From Athripsodes cinereus (lineage: Eukaryota; Arthropoda; Insecta; Trichoptera; Leptoceridae): 64,000 nucleotides of DNA. The translations under genes and the position numbers were made by a program. Below the pieces are notes generated by a model. It was not told where the DNA came from, searched no databases, and saw nothing but the letters and a program-made list of their open reading frames with translations. The stretch spans positions 13,783,384 through 13,847,383 of the forward strand of contig OX388317.1 in the NCBI GenBank assembly GCA_947579605.1, in the 5' to 3' direction. Below, piece by piece: positions 1 to 11,487 of this stretch (positions are counted from its first letter, which is position 1; each line of letters opens with the position of its first letter).

Positions 1-919
1 CCACCACCCATGTCTTTCAATCCGTCAATTAGTATACAAACTCACAAAAAAGTAAATATAAGTAGCTACCTACCTATATATCTTGGAAAACTTAGCTCAA
101 CCAACTTCGAGCATATAAATATCAAGCCCAATCAATAAAGTTTTTCGTCATTGGAGTACCTAAATACTTTTAACATTTATACGCTATTATATACCATTAG
201 CAAATCGCTTATAAATTATTATCATTAAGCCATTGAACTATTATATTTATTTATTCAATAAAATGGCAATTGTCTTTTAAAAACAAGTTATAAAAGAAAA
301 ACATACTTTTCACATTGAATGAATGTAGAATATGCTAATATAAATTTATGATTTGTTTTAAATCCAGATTAACATCTATCTAGTTTGATGTTTTAACTAG
401 GTAAATCTTGTACGAGAAGTTGCTTTCAGTATTTTGGTATTTTTGTTTTACTGTTGTTTTCGGATTTCCATCATTGTTTATTATATACTTGATTCATCAT
501 ACTCAACTCAACTCTTACAAATAAGAGGCAGAATATTTTAATTCAATAGTTTCTTTGTTGAATCGTTAGGTAGTAAATGATTATATTTATAATCAAACTG
601 AAATCATTATCAATATTTAATGTTAATGGGATTCTCTCACTTTCTCCTTGGATCCGGCCGTGAAAGTTTTTTAAAGCTCATAACGACTCCCACCCACTGT
701 CGTTTCACTGATAAAGTTTGTAATGAGATGATTAAATACTAAAAACTGGTATCTGCTAGAAGGATAAGGGTTGGCAACGTCCTGATTAAAAATTGTCAAG
801 ACTTTGAATCGCCTAACTTTGTAAAATATTGCTCAGCTATTAAGAAGTTTTTTTTATTATATAAAATAGTCCATTGTGAAGATGGCAATGAGTAATATAT
901 TTTTTGATATTAAACTTAC
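1..919. other. AT-rich sequence downstream of the microexon, no gene seen
   Basis: If the CUB gene call is right, this is intron. A moderately GC-rich patch at 640-720 lacks a convincing splice-bounded open frame. No repeat seen elsewhere in the window was recognised here. Confidence 0.5.
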
Positions 920-946
920 CCTGGTAACTCGCCCACCGCAGCTCCA
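920..946 (-). CDS. 27-nt in-frame microexon of the CUB-domain gene
   Basis: Read on the minus strand, this 27-nt segment is preceded by a good acceptor (TTATATTTTACAG) and followed by a near-consensus donor (GTAAGTTT). It follows the CUB exon at 1299-1473, which ends with two bases of a codon (GA). Joining them makes an Asp codon, then Gly-Ala-Ala-Val-Gly-Glu-Leu-Pro-Gly, and leaves the same phase at the far side. Including or skipping it therefore does not change frame, as expected of a regulated cassette microexon. It would add nine residues in a loop of the CUB fold, before the second cysteine pair. Both the exon and its use are inferred from splice signals and local GC richness; no transcript is seen. 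Confidence 0.55.
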
Positions 947-1298
947 CTGTAAAATATAATCACCGTTATTAATACATTATAATTTATTGAGTAATAATTA
1001 GAAACTTATAAAATTAATTCAATATTTTTTTTATTCTGAAGAAGTAGTATATAATAGTGTTATTTATTATTAGTGCTACTGATTCGATCTTCTCTTGGAT
1101 AGTAGGTATTATAGGTACCGGGCCCTAGGTGATCTTACAAAGAGATATGTAGTTAGTAGTACATCAGTTTATTTCAGAAAAACTTGAATATACTTCATCC
1201 ATTCGCATAACATTATTACGGCATTTTCTTTCAAGTAGGGTAGTACTGAACAAAAAATCTGAAGGTGATGGAATTTAATTTGAATTTATTTCCCTTAC
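947..1298 (-). other. Intron between CUB exon and microexon
   Basis: This is AT-rich sequence bounded by the donor of the CUB exon and the acceptor of the microexon. A short GC-rich stretch at about 1115-1130 contains overlapping GGTACC and GGGCCC palindromes. No further exon is seen in it. Confidence 0.5.
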
Positions 1299-1473
1299 TC
1301 TTGTGGAGTGCCCCTGAGATTGAATACAGTGAAGGTGATCTCCACACGTTGTCCAGGCACTGCCAGGAAGGTGTAGAGACACTGCCTGGAATGGTTGCCA
1401 GGATTCACAAACTCTGGGGATGAGAATGACCCACCTTCTTCTTCGCCGTTGCTCACGAATGTTTGGTCGCACT
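1299..1473 (-). CDS. Exon encoding the N-terminal half of a CUB domain
   Basis: The minus strand has an acceptor (TATTTGTTACAG) just before 1473 and a donor (GTAAGG) just after 1299, giving a 175-nt exon that enters in phase 1 and leaves in phase 2. The 57 full codons read like the start of a CUB domain: first Cys, then GGSFSSPEF, then QCLYTFLAVPGQRVEITF and an F-x-L strand. This is the usual C-x-G-x-F-x-SP-x-(Y/F) ... C-x-Y-x-F-x-A-PGQRV-I-x-F pattern of extracellular CUB modules. The rest of the roughly 110-residue domain must lie in exons to the left of the window. CUB proteins are secreted or membrane-bound and act in protein interaction; insect SOL-1/Neto-like and tolloid-like proteins are candidates, but one half-domain cannot decide. 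The exon is much more GC-rich than its surroundings. Confidence 0.85.
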
Positions 1474-4048
1474 CTGTAACAAATAGAAATTCACTATGAG
1501 AAAACCATTTATATTTAGACACTCTTAATTGGGGAACTGGCCAGATCTTATTGTATGTTTGTAATTTATGTATTGTGTTGTTAGTTTTCTGTGAGTGTCT
1601 CTATAAAATAAAAATTTATAGGATTTATGTAACACAATATAGTATTTTAAAAATACGCATTGATGAATTGCAGCTAATGAATCTAACTGTGCATAAGGAA
1701 TAGTGATAGCAAATATAATACTATTGGTAGATAGGTATAGTGGAAATGGATTTACTAGAAATTTACACGAACACCATTATCACAATCTGCGATACTCAAA
1801 ACCGCTTATAAAAAATATAGATTTACAACTACTTTGAAAATAATAATGATTATAATATTAATTGGGTAGGTACTAGGCACCTATATATCAAATTCTAATA
1901 TTATTCGAAAACTCAAATAATATTTTTGGAGGATCTTATTAAAAACAGGATCAGGTAAATGGTAATTTATTCGCGATTCAACATTAGGTATGCTATTTTT
2001 TTTAAGCCAATTACTCACACATAAGGAAAAGAGAGAGCCTTTTTTACTGTGACAAGTATTCAATTTCACAAATAATCTGATATACCTATTTCTGATTGGT
2101 TCAGTGAGTTCATATTTATATCATCTAACAATAGAAGGTGAAAATTGCTATCTGAAACTATTTCCAGAAGACTGATTCATTTCCTTTATAAGATAAAAGG
2201 AAACTGAGTATTTCTGTGCTAAGCAAAGCGAACCATGAAATGATTTCAAGTTTTCTCTTTCAAAATATCAACAATGAAGATAATTTAAGATTTTATATTA
2301 TAAAACTATACGCTTTTGACATTATTTCATTTCTGAGACAAAACTCAAACATGCTATGAGGAAGTAGGTAATTATTTATATATATAAAAAAACACAATTG
2401 TTTTTACGACCTTTTTTGATAATCGAGTGACATAGTTTTGACTAACTGGACATTTTCACTTTTGTTAAACTAAAAGCTTGTTTTACCAAATAAAAATCAA
2501 CTCAATCATTCAACAAAGTAAGAAGACAAATCAAAATTGTATATACCTACTCACAGTTGCTAACATAAAAACTAAGTCACTTGATACAAAGGCATCGACA
2601 AAGCGATTTTATAATATGCTATTTTTATGATTAATTATCCTTTATTTTTTACTGATTACTTATTTTAATTAATCAGATTGCCGAAGTGTATTTCAAAATA
2701 TGGATACATTAAAATTACTTATTACCTACTTCAAACATTTAGGTTGTATAATGAAATCAATGTTTCATTAAGATGGATCGCCCCTGGTTAAATAAAAAGT
2801 AGGTATTTTTCATCAAGAGAAAGAAGCGTGGGTGTAAAATAGGTGAAAACGACGTTTAATATTAAAATCTCCAAGTATTAAAAACCATTTTATAGAGTAA
2901 ATTGAGAAGGTTGTGTATAAGTGGTGCATGAAAATATTTTTCATGAAAAACAAATCCATCGCAAGAGTGATTCCGGTAGGATATCAGGTGTAGGTATAAT
3001 AAATATGTTGGTTGTTGTTAATTATTGATGAATGCACATTATTGATTTTCTGGATTATCCGTGTAAGATATGTGAGTATTTAGGTCAGGTGTATTGTTCC
3101 ATTTTGTGCAGAAGAGAACAATAGATACGTTTCCATACTTTTAGTACAACCTCGACTACTCGTTCTTAGTACTCACTCAGCTATGTAGTATCACTATCTA
3201 CACCTACAGTATCTACAAACAATTAAAATTACACCCCTTAGGGAATATTCTTCATCCATCATACTGATACGTATATTATATTTTTACACACATTATCTGA
3301 TGACGTAGATATCTATATGTATAATATTTATAATACTTGTAGAAATGTTTAATGAATTCCTTACAATACCAATGAGTTCACAATCATTGTATTCAATCGA
3401 GGATTAAAAATATATAAAATAATATTATATTATGCTAAACTTAATAATATATCACTTATCTTCAATGCTGAATAAGTTTTACGAATAGGCAATCAACAAA
3501 TTGCTTATTTGTTGATAATTTGATAAAGCAATTACGGTTAGCTTTATTGAAAAAAATAAATTAATAACGCCATTAATTCTTCACATAAATAGTCAAGCTT
3601 AAAATATAGAAGAGAAGTGAAGCTTAATTATTATTATATATGAAGATAACGAAAACGCGATATTTACTGAATGTCTTTCTACCTTTAGTACACATAATAT
3701 TGCTTATGGATTCGCATACAGAGTAAATAATATGATAAGTATTAATACTCTATATCTGTGCTACGGAATTGTATTACGATATCTGAATTAGATATGTATC
3801 TGCATAGAGGATTGTAGGTTTCGTCAGGATATCTATGAATACGTAATAATGTGAGATACATACTTTGTAGTTTCACAATGATTTTTGAAATCATATAAAA
3901 TTGATTAATTTAATATTTGATGAGGACGATAATAATAAACCTTACGCTTCCTGTTTTTTTATGATCCCTGATATTATTGTTTTTTATTGTGTCTACTGAA
4001 ATTGGTACTAATATTATATTGTAATTGAAAACCATTTTATTGAATAAA
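1474..4048. other. AT-rich, presumed intronic; nothing recognised
   Basis: All frames are rich in stops and there are no splice-bounded GC-rich blocks. The stretch from about 3950 to 4048 may be the 3' untranslated end of a LINE, because it runs into a pentanucleotide tail (see 4049-4074). Confidence 0.5.
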
Positions 4049-4074
4049 TTCTATTCTATTCTATTCTATTCTAT
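4049..4074 (+). repeat. (TTCTA)n pentanucleotide tract
   Basis: Five copies of TTCTA follow ATTTTATTGAATAAA. An AATAAA-like signal running straight into a short tandem motif is typical of the 3' end of a non-LTR retrotransposon copy, so the preceding 100 bases may be a 5'-truncated LINE tail. No coding sequence is left to confirm this. Confidence 0.6.
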
Positions 4075-4128
4075 ATTTTAATGTCAATACTTTGGACCGA
4101 CGGTTTTTGGTGAAAATTCATGTTAAAT

Positions 4129-4451
4129 TATTATAAATGAAACACTTATTTAGTACTTCCACTGTGATTTTATTGGTGGCGAGCTCTCACCATCAGGCTA
4201 GCGTTAAGTGAAGATATCGCATGTTGGTGACAAATATATATAGTTTGTTATTGGATAGCAATACAATAGTGGTGATAAGACAGTGGCGACAAACGATTGA
4301 AATTGCGTTGACTTTATCAGTCGCGAGCCGGCTTTCAAGAGTTTCCGCTCTCATCACTAGGCTAGCTTAAAGCACTTTACGCTAGCCTAGTGATGAGAGC
4401 GGAAGCTCAAGTTACAGTGGAAGTACTAAATATGTATTTCATTTATAATAA
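4129..4451. mobile_element. Foldback MITE with outer and inner inverted repeats
   Basis: The outer arms at 4129-4166 and 4414-4451 are 38 bp long with two mismatches. Near the right end, a second hairpin has 28-bp arms at 4339-4366 and 4381-4408 (one mismatch) around a 14-nt loop. The inner sequence (GAGCCGGCTTTCAAGAG ... TTCCGCTCTCA) recurs in the foldback at 19150-19262, so they belong to one family. There is no coding capacity. It must have been moved by a transposase encoded elsewhere. Confidence 0.7.
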
Positions 4452-4580
4452 TATACTAACATTTTGTTAAGTGTTTGTGTTACAAGTAAACTGACAATAT
4501 TAGCAAGATATGTAACTACTACAAATAATAAATTTACTTACCTACTTAGTAACTAATAATACTTTACTCTAAGATAAAAA

Positions 4581-4620
4581 TAAAATACTGTCGTATATAA
4601 CGATATACGACAGTATTTTA
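4581..4620. repeat. 40-bp near-perfect hairpin
   Basis: The 17-bp arms (TAAAATACTGTCGTATA and its exact complement) flank a 6-nt loop. It is too short for a typical MITE and is not followed by a T tract, so no function is assigned. Confidence 0.7.
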
Positions 4621-4754
4621 CAAAATAACGATTTTGTTACCCAAATTGACTTGAAAATTTCACTATATTTCATCTTATGAATGGGACGGTTAATAATCAG
4701 ATTCAATAATTTCAATACTGCGTATTCAGTAAAGCAAAAGAATACAACACATTT

Positions 4755-4876
4755 AATTCAGGTTAAATAAAACATGCAGGACTGCCATGCATAACGATAC
4801 ACATTACATATTATAAATTCAGGTTAAATAAAACATGCAGGACTGCCATGCATAACGATACACATTACATATTATA
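4755..4876. repeat. Tandem duplication, 61-bp unit x2
   Basis: Two adjacent copies of a 61-bp unit (beginning AATTCAGGTTAAATAAAACA) appear identical over their whole length, which points to a recent duplication or a possible assembly artefact. Confidence 0.9.
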
Positions 4877-6604
4877 AATTATTATACTTTTTGCAATGCT
4901 CGCGTACATAAAATACTAAGAATAGTAGCTATACCTAAAAGATTAACAAATACTTCCAACCTGGAAATTGTATAATCCCAGACACTGGGCATTTCTCAAG
5001 ATTAGATTTGGAGGTAATAAAAAATTGCAAGGATAGGTATTTAAAAATAACCACTGAATCTACATTATTATTTGTTTTATCTAGGCACATACTCTGTAGC
5101 ATTCTATTTGATTAATGCGTTAATTGATTGAAAATCTACTTTCTACGTCTAGTTCTACTGTATGTAATAATTAATATTATATCTAATAAGTGTGTAAGAT
5201 AATGCTACTGATATAAAGATATATTGGTATGTAATAGAATAGTGAAGTGTATGGCACATACTTGGAGGTTTGGTGGGTGCGGGGGTTGGTATGGGGGAGG
5301 CGGCAGCATATTGAGAGCGGGGGTGCTCCTCTACGCCGTTACCCCTCTCCTCTCCCGGGAACCCTGTGCACCGGACACTTCATTATTATCATATCACATA
5401 CACATACATACATATAGATGGAAGGTAGGTACATTTGAATTACTTGACACATTCATAAATGGCAATATAATATAATATGTAGCACCATATACATAGGTAC
5501 CTACGTAATGATTTAGATAGGTATATAACAAAGATCTTCAGTCGTGATACATATATATACCTAATATAGAAATGTATAATCATTAAGTTGTTTCGAGCAT
5601 ACCTATATTGTAACTATTATCGCCTTTTAAAATTCTATAAGACATCGAGGCAGATGTCATGGAGGAAAAATATTGCCAATAGATATTTGAAAATAATATT
5701 AACAACAGAAACCTAAATAAATAAGTCAATTAGACAAAATTTGTAATAAAGTACTAAATAATATGATATTATTCATCCGATGTTTATTCTTGAAAGCTAG
5801 GCATGCAGCATTACATAAAGGTATTAGGTACAGTCACGATGTCCCGACAAATGATAATTGAGATATTCTATGAAATATTAATTTATAATAATGTCTTCAG
5901 TAGGTAGGTAGGTATATATTATATGATTGGCATATGGCACGGTGTTCTCTCTCCAGGACTGACTCCTGATGCATTCCAGGTCACGATGTAATAATATCAT
6001 ATTTATACTTGGAGGCAATTTGCTGGCGGAATTATTCACATGCTATACAGATGAAAATTTCTGAAACATGTCGGAGGAATAACAAGCATAGCATACCTAC
6101 AGCTTGTATGTCTGTATGACGGTGTATATTCACAAGGAAATAGGTTTGTACTGTACGGTTATTTATGTCTCGATCCGACACGACAGGTGAAAGAGGAGTT
6201 CCCTTTGTACTTCATGTAAGTAGATAGGTATATCTCAGAAAGGAAATTACCATTAGAAGATACATGTTTGTGCCACGAGGAAACTAAGGTAAATACTTTG
6301 TTCAGATTCCTTAAAGAGTAGGACCATGGGTAGGTAGTGTACTCGTATAAAACTATTTTCTCTCAAAGAGCCAAGTTCTTTAGAGAATATAATATGTTGT
6401 GTCTGTATGATTTTGTCTCAGTGAAATAGTTAAGAACATTATGGGAGTTTTATTGAAATTCTTTACTCTTTCCGTGTCCGCCTACACAGTGCACCAAATT
6501 GTTATTTACGAGTATATCATGAACACAAAGAAAACTCGTATTTATTCATGTCATTTTGCTCGTTCCCAAGCAAACAAAAAAAAGTGAAATAAAAGATATT
6601 TCAT
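4877..6604. other. AT-rich, one GC-rich block at 5250-5380
   Basis: The block at about 5250-5380 is strongly GC-rich and purine/pyrimidine-biased. It sits inside an 83-codon open frame on the plus strand (5224-5475), whose product (Gly-rich then hydrophobic) resembles nothing I know. It may be an exon, a promoter-proximal sequence or an inserted repeat. The rest is AT-rich with nothing recognised. Confidence 0.35.
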
Positions 6605-6607
6605 TTA

Positions 6608-6725
6608 TGGCCGGTTTCAATAACCTATCTATCCGTGACTGTCGATTGAAATGTATGATTTAATATATAGAACACAATAGATTTCAATCGACAGTAGCGG
6701 ATAGATAGATTATTGAAACCGGCCA
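6608..6725. mobile_element. 118-bp foldback MITE with TTA target duplication (Tourist/Harbinger-like)
   Basis: The two ends are inverted copies beginning TGGCCGGTTTCAATAACC, and the similarity runs about 45 bp inward, leaving a loop of about 25 nt. TTA lies directly outside both ends (6605-6607 and 6726-6728). A 3-bp TTA duplication is the known signature of PIF/Harbinger-mobilised Tourist-type MITEs; the family assignment rests on that only. Confidence 0.75.
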
Positions 6726-6728
6726 TTA

Positions 6729-9703
6729 AAGACTAAGTTTGTTATAGAAAAGTTATCTATAAAATTATTGGTGAATGAATACTCCTTAATCATTGTGAAA
6801 ATAATTCTGAAACAAAATCATTATGATATATTCTATTTTTCAAAAGCTATTCACTTGTTTACAGGTGATCAGAGAATGCACTATGATATATAGGTATAAT
6901 TGAAAATTAAAAACCAATTAATCAAAAAAAACTTTGATAAATAATAATTGTTTTTAGTAAAATGGTATTCGCGATGTAAATTATTTTAAAATACTATTGT
7001 CTCTGAACTGTGGACAACTTGGTAGGTATTGTAAGGTTTCTCCAAACAAAAAAATTAGCTGAGGTATTGATTTGCATCGAGATTGAAACCGCTCTAATCA
7101 CGAAACGTAGAGAAACATTACATAATAGTTAAATTCTCTACTGAAATATTTTATACTATATCAGTAGGTACCTACTTTTATAAAATAGTGTGAAACTTAT
7201 AATATTTCGATTTTTCTATAAAAACTAGACGTTTGAGGATTGAATCCTTTTCCTTTTTTGATTTTAAAATATAAAATCACTTTTACCATAATTGTGGTTT
7301 GAAGCCTTTGTCGAATTATTATAACCAATTTATGTTGAAGAATAACAAATAAATAAAATTTTCAAATAGGTCAGTCATTATAATTTGATGATGGTAAGAA
7401 TTACTAAGGTAGGTACCTGTATTACAAGGAAGGTAGGTACATACGTCGGGAAATATTTGTAGAGCTTTCCATCCCCTTTCGTAAGTTATTATTAATCTAT
7501 CCTATGTCATCGCGAGTTTGTGACCATCTTGCTTCAAAGCAGGGGAAAGTTTGTTAATAAAAGCTTTTTACAGACAAACTTTTATATAATAATTTAATTA
7601 TCTGCTGAAAGCTCCTTGTTAATGAAAGAAAATACTTCGATTGTAATACAGATAACGGCGTGTCTAAATAAAAAGGCGATCCTTTGAAATTCATAAACTA
7701 ATAAATTTAATGGGTAGTTGCTGGATAAAAATACAAAGCACAAAATATCTAATCAGAAAAATGTTATATCTGTCATTTTTTACAAAATCAATCTTCATTA
7801 TCGAATTTCTAAATCTTTCATTCTTTCAAAGGGAAGGCGCCCGGTATCAAGTGAATTACGAACATTCTATAATCAATCACACAGAAATGGAACATTTTAT
7901 TTTATTTATTCAAACGCAGCATACACAGCAGTTTATTATTTTTGAAATATGATTTCTATCCTATATATTTAATGTTATTGTTTCTATAAAAAATAAAAAT
8001 ACAGACTCTTACGTCAAACTGGTTTTCAAAAATATCGCTCTTAGTGAAAACTTATTATTTTTGTATGTAATTCTTGTTGATTCTGTATTGGACCCCATTA
8101 AACAACCTTTATACAACATCATTCAAAAATTATCTATAATTATCCCAAATTTATGGTTCACATAATTTCGTTGATGATGATAAACTATGTTCTAAAAAAC
8201 ATATTGAGATGTAACTCATTGATATTTTCATTAACTAAAAAAATAAATTCATTCACTGGTGTAATATTATCGTGGTTTTCAATAAAACCAATCATTAATT
8301 AATCCATATTATTACATAATATTATAATGTACAGCTTTATAGTTCAGCTGCACATATTATTTGATCACATTTTGAATCCAATACGTAATACTTAAATCAT
8401 ATGTTTGACCGATTACGGACTGTCATTGATATTCTCAAAGAAGATATAAAGAGAATATTTTAAGCATTCAGTGGTTCAAGGATAATATATTATGTAGGAT
8501 TAATTTTATAATCACTCTTATGATAATGATTCAATTGGAAATACTGAATAATAACACAAACTCTAATATAATATAAAACTTTCTAAGATAAAGTAAAAAT
8601 TTTAGACTCATTATTAACGAGTAAGTCTGTAGAGGTATTCCAACCACCATATTAATGATTGAAGGTTGGAGATTACGATAGATGTTGTGTTCAAACGAGA
8701 CTACATGGATAAGCGAAAATTCGCTAAACGATATAAAGTGAATGAAAGTGAACAAAAAGATGTTCATACGAAATTCAACAAAGCCGTTCAAATGCAAAGT
8801 GATAGAGAATTAATAGTTTAGCTGGCAGGATCATTAATAAAACTATTATACAGCAAAATCAGCTTTATGCACACTGCCGGTATAACTGAATTTTTTTCTT
8901 AACTAATTTAGCCCCATTGAGTGGTTTGTTATCACTTTTTCAATCCTTTTCCCACAACTACCATATGAAAGTATAGCATTGAGTATATTTACTACTAAAT
9001 AATATAAACATTTCTACTACAAGTTTTTACCCCTAAATGCTATTCTCGAAAGGACTGAACAGAAACAAGCCCCTCCATTCAGATTTATTCTGCGCCAATC
9101 AAACCATCTCTCTCGTGGCAATTCTGATGCTCTAATATAGTTTCATGGGAATTGTTTTGTGAGAGTCTTAGACTGTAGAAAATTTGACGAACCGATAAAC
9201 AGTGATCTTTGATAATAAAATCAATGATAATTCATAAAATAAAAACGACATATTATTTTATTTGAATAATTCTATTGCAGAATGTAGAAACCCAGAATAT
9301 CATAATTTTTATATACAAACAAAAAAAGGACTTTAATCTATCTCCTGCGCCAAGTAACCTCAAACAAAACACATAATGTAGTCGCTCCGAAAAAATTAAA
9401 GACGATCAACTTGAGACGATGAAATTTTTGCGTTCAAACGGGTGACGATATTTTGGTAGGCTGGCGATATTCGCCCCATATAAACATCAAATAACTATAT
9501 AAATGGTAATCGTCTGAATCAGGATATTCCAAATTCAAATCCTCTGATTCACTCCTCTTTTATGACTCAACTTTGAAGTGTTTGAGAGTATGTTTGGGTT
9601 ATTCATAATTAACCCAAATTAATCTTTTAATCTGCAAATTAGAGTCAAAGAACACATGAACTATCAAGACTATGTAAAAACAATTTTTATTGTTTTTAAA
9701 ATA
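6729..9703. other. AT-rich, no gene recognised
   Basis: Short open frames here (for example 7710-7952 plus, 8531-8797 minus) are AT-driven, lack motifs and overlap each other. A moderately GC-rich patch at 9040-9130 includes GATTGGCGCAGA on the minus strand, which also occurs on the minus strand near 47050, so it may be a small unidentified repeat. Confidence 0.5.
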
Positions 9704-9773
9704 TATATCTGGGTTTTGTTATAAACCCAAGTACAACCTTATACACCTTTCACAGTAAGCTACTAAAAGCTAT
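9704..9773 (+). repeat. Repeat shared with 34521-34590
   Basis: About 65 bases resemble 34521-34590 (CTGGGTTT...TTATAAA...CC then CCTTATACAC and AAAAGCT). The left part forms a small hairpin (TGGGTTT / AAACCCA). The copy at 34.5 kb is adjacent to a tRNA-like head, so this is probably a fragment of the same SINE family. Confidence 0.55.
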
Positions 9774-10943
9774 ACATGTTAAAACTCCAGTAGTTATATT
9801 TTAATTTATTAGCTACCAATTTTTTTTTGTAAGATTTGAAACTGTTTACTACTAATAAAAGGTTATGTACGGAAGATGTTTACAATCAAAAGATTTGAAT
9901 AGACATAAAATCCTCAGAGAACAGAGGATTTGTCCTTATATAAGACAGTCATAGGGTGTCACCATCTATAATTTATTATTCTGTTGACCATTCAACCGAA
10001 ATTTTCTTGGCAAAGGATCAAAAGATAGAAAGGATAATAATAAAAGGAGAAAGATCATTTAGTTAACTCTAAGAAAAGAAATATTAAATGTTCCGTAGAA
10101 TTCGAAAAAAAATATTTTTCGCATGGTTAATTATAGAGGTAATTATAGTTAAAATGAAATTTATTTAATTAATCATAATTACAATACTTAGATGTGCATG
10201 TACGTCTTGCGTAATATGAAATAAATATATTCTTTCATAGGTATCATAAATGAATTAATTTATTTGAAAAAGAGTGCACATAATTATCAAATGATTGTAA
10301 ACCAATTTATTTAAAAAAAATCCTTATCATTTCTAATGCTCCGATATACATGAAAGAAACAAATTTGATACAAAAATTTAATATTGAAAAAATGTATGTA
10401 GTGTTAGTGTAAGCAACAGAATCTTAGTAGGTATCTATATATTTGTGATATTATATTTGTAAATCTCTAAAAATAAAAAAAATACAAAATATTATACAAA
10501 ATCAAACATACATCGAAAAAGTCATATCGAATAAACATTTGTTTGAGTCAGTATTTACATCTGTTAAAAAAAAAACGTTGTTATTAATGTAAAGTAATAG
10601 ACAGTAAAAGTAGAGGTGAAATGAAATGACATAAATGTCGGAATTTATATAGTTGCAGGTATGTAGGTATAACTTGTTAGCGAGTACAGTGTGTGTATGT
10701 AACAAGAACCTAATCAATTAACTCAAGTGACGCAGGTGCGTCGTTGTTCCTTTCAGGAAAACATGAGGTAATTAACTGTGACATGAGGTAATCGATACCT
10801 TTATTATTATTAGATAGGTACCTACCGTACAATATTTATTATAGATACAAGCTTTAAATAGGACTTCGATCAGGAAATAAACATTAAACTTACACTGTAG
10901 ATAGCAAAAGTAACCATTACTGTTATTATTGAATGAGTTAAAA
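9774..10943. other. AT-rich, nothing recognised
   Basis: Only short, motif-free frames are present. A small direct repeat ACATGAGGTAAT occurs twice at about 10760-10793. Confidence 0.5.
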
Positions 10944-11487
10944 ATGAGTATTGCGAAGACGAAAGTGTTGATGTTTAAAAGAAAGAATGATTTATGTAAT
11001 GAAGGTTGATGATGAATGTTTAGATCAGGTGAAGGAATTTGTATATTTGGGAAGTCTGTTTTCGAGGGATGGAAAATACGATATGGACATCGAAAGAAGA
11101 AAAGTGGTCGGCGCTCATAGACTTACAATGTAGGTTGATGTCGGTGCTAGAGTGAACGATGCTCTTCAATCCATTGTTAGCAATAGCAGTGTGTCGTACA
11201 TTGCAAAAATGCTGGTGCATAATACAATTCTGGTATCGACACTTATGTATACAAGCGAAACTTGGACGTGGTTAAAGAAAGATGAAAATTGAATAACTGT
11301 AGTAGAGATTCGATCACTGAGAAGTATGGTTGGTAAAAGGTTGTATGTAAGATAGAGTGAAGGATGAGAATATTAGGAGAATGAGCGGATACGAGAGAAA
11401 TGTTGTGGATAGAGTGCGTGTAAATAAGTTGCAATGGTTTGGACATGTGGAGCGAATGGACGATGAAAGTATGACGAAAAAGGTGTA
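10944..11487 (+). pseudogene. Decayed RTE-type LINE, C-terminal part of the reverse transcriptase ORF
   Basis: The plus strand, read across several stops and frameshifts, gives the characteristic C-terminal half of RTE-clade insect LINE proteins. In order it shows MSIAKTKVLMF, VKEFVYLGSLFSRDGK, DIERR, then LVSTLMYTSETWTW, VEIRSLRSM, and finally VDRVRVNKLQWFGHVERMD. The YLGS...DG block and the (L/R)WFGHVERM block are hallmark motifs of this family. No YxDD catalytic core is present, so this is a 5'-truncated or eroded copy without activity. A second, shorter copy of the same region lies at the right end of the window (63870-64000). It is flanked on both sides by AT-rich sequence. Confidence 0.9.

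Noticed and set aside
4049..4074. CRISPR-like or telomeric array
   Set aside because: It is a simple (TTCTA)5 tract without spacers; TTAGG telomere repeats are not present.
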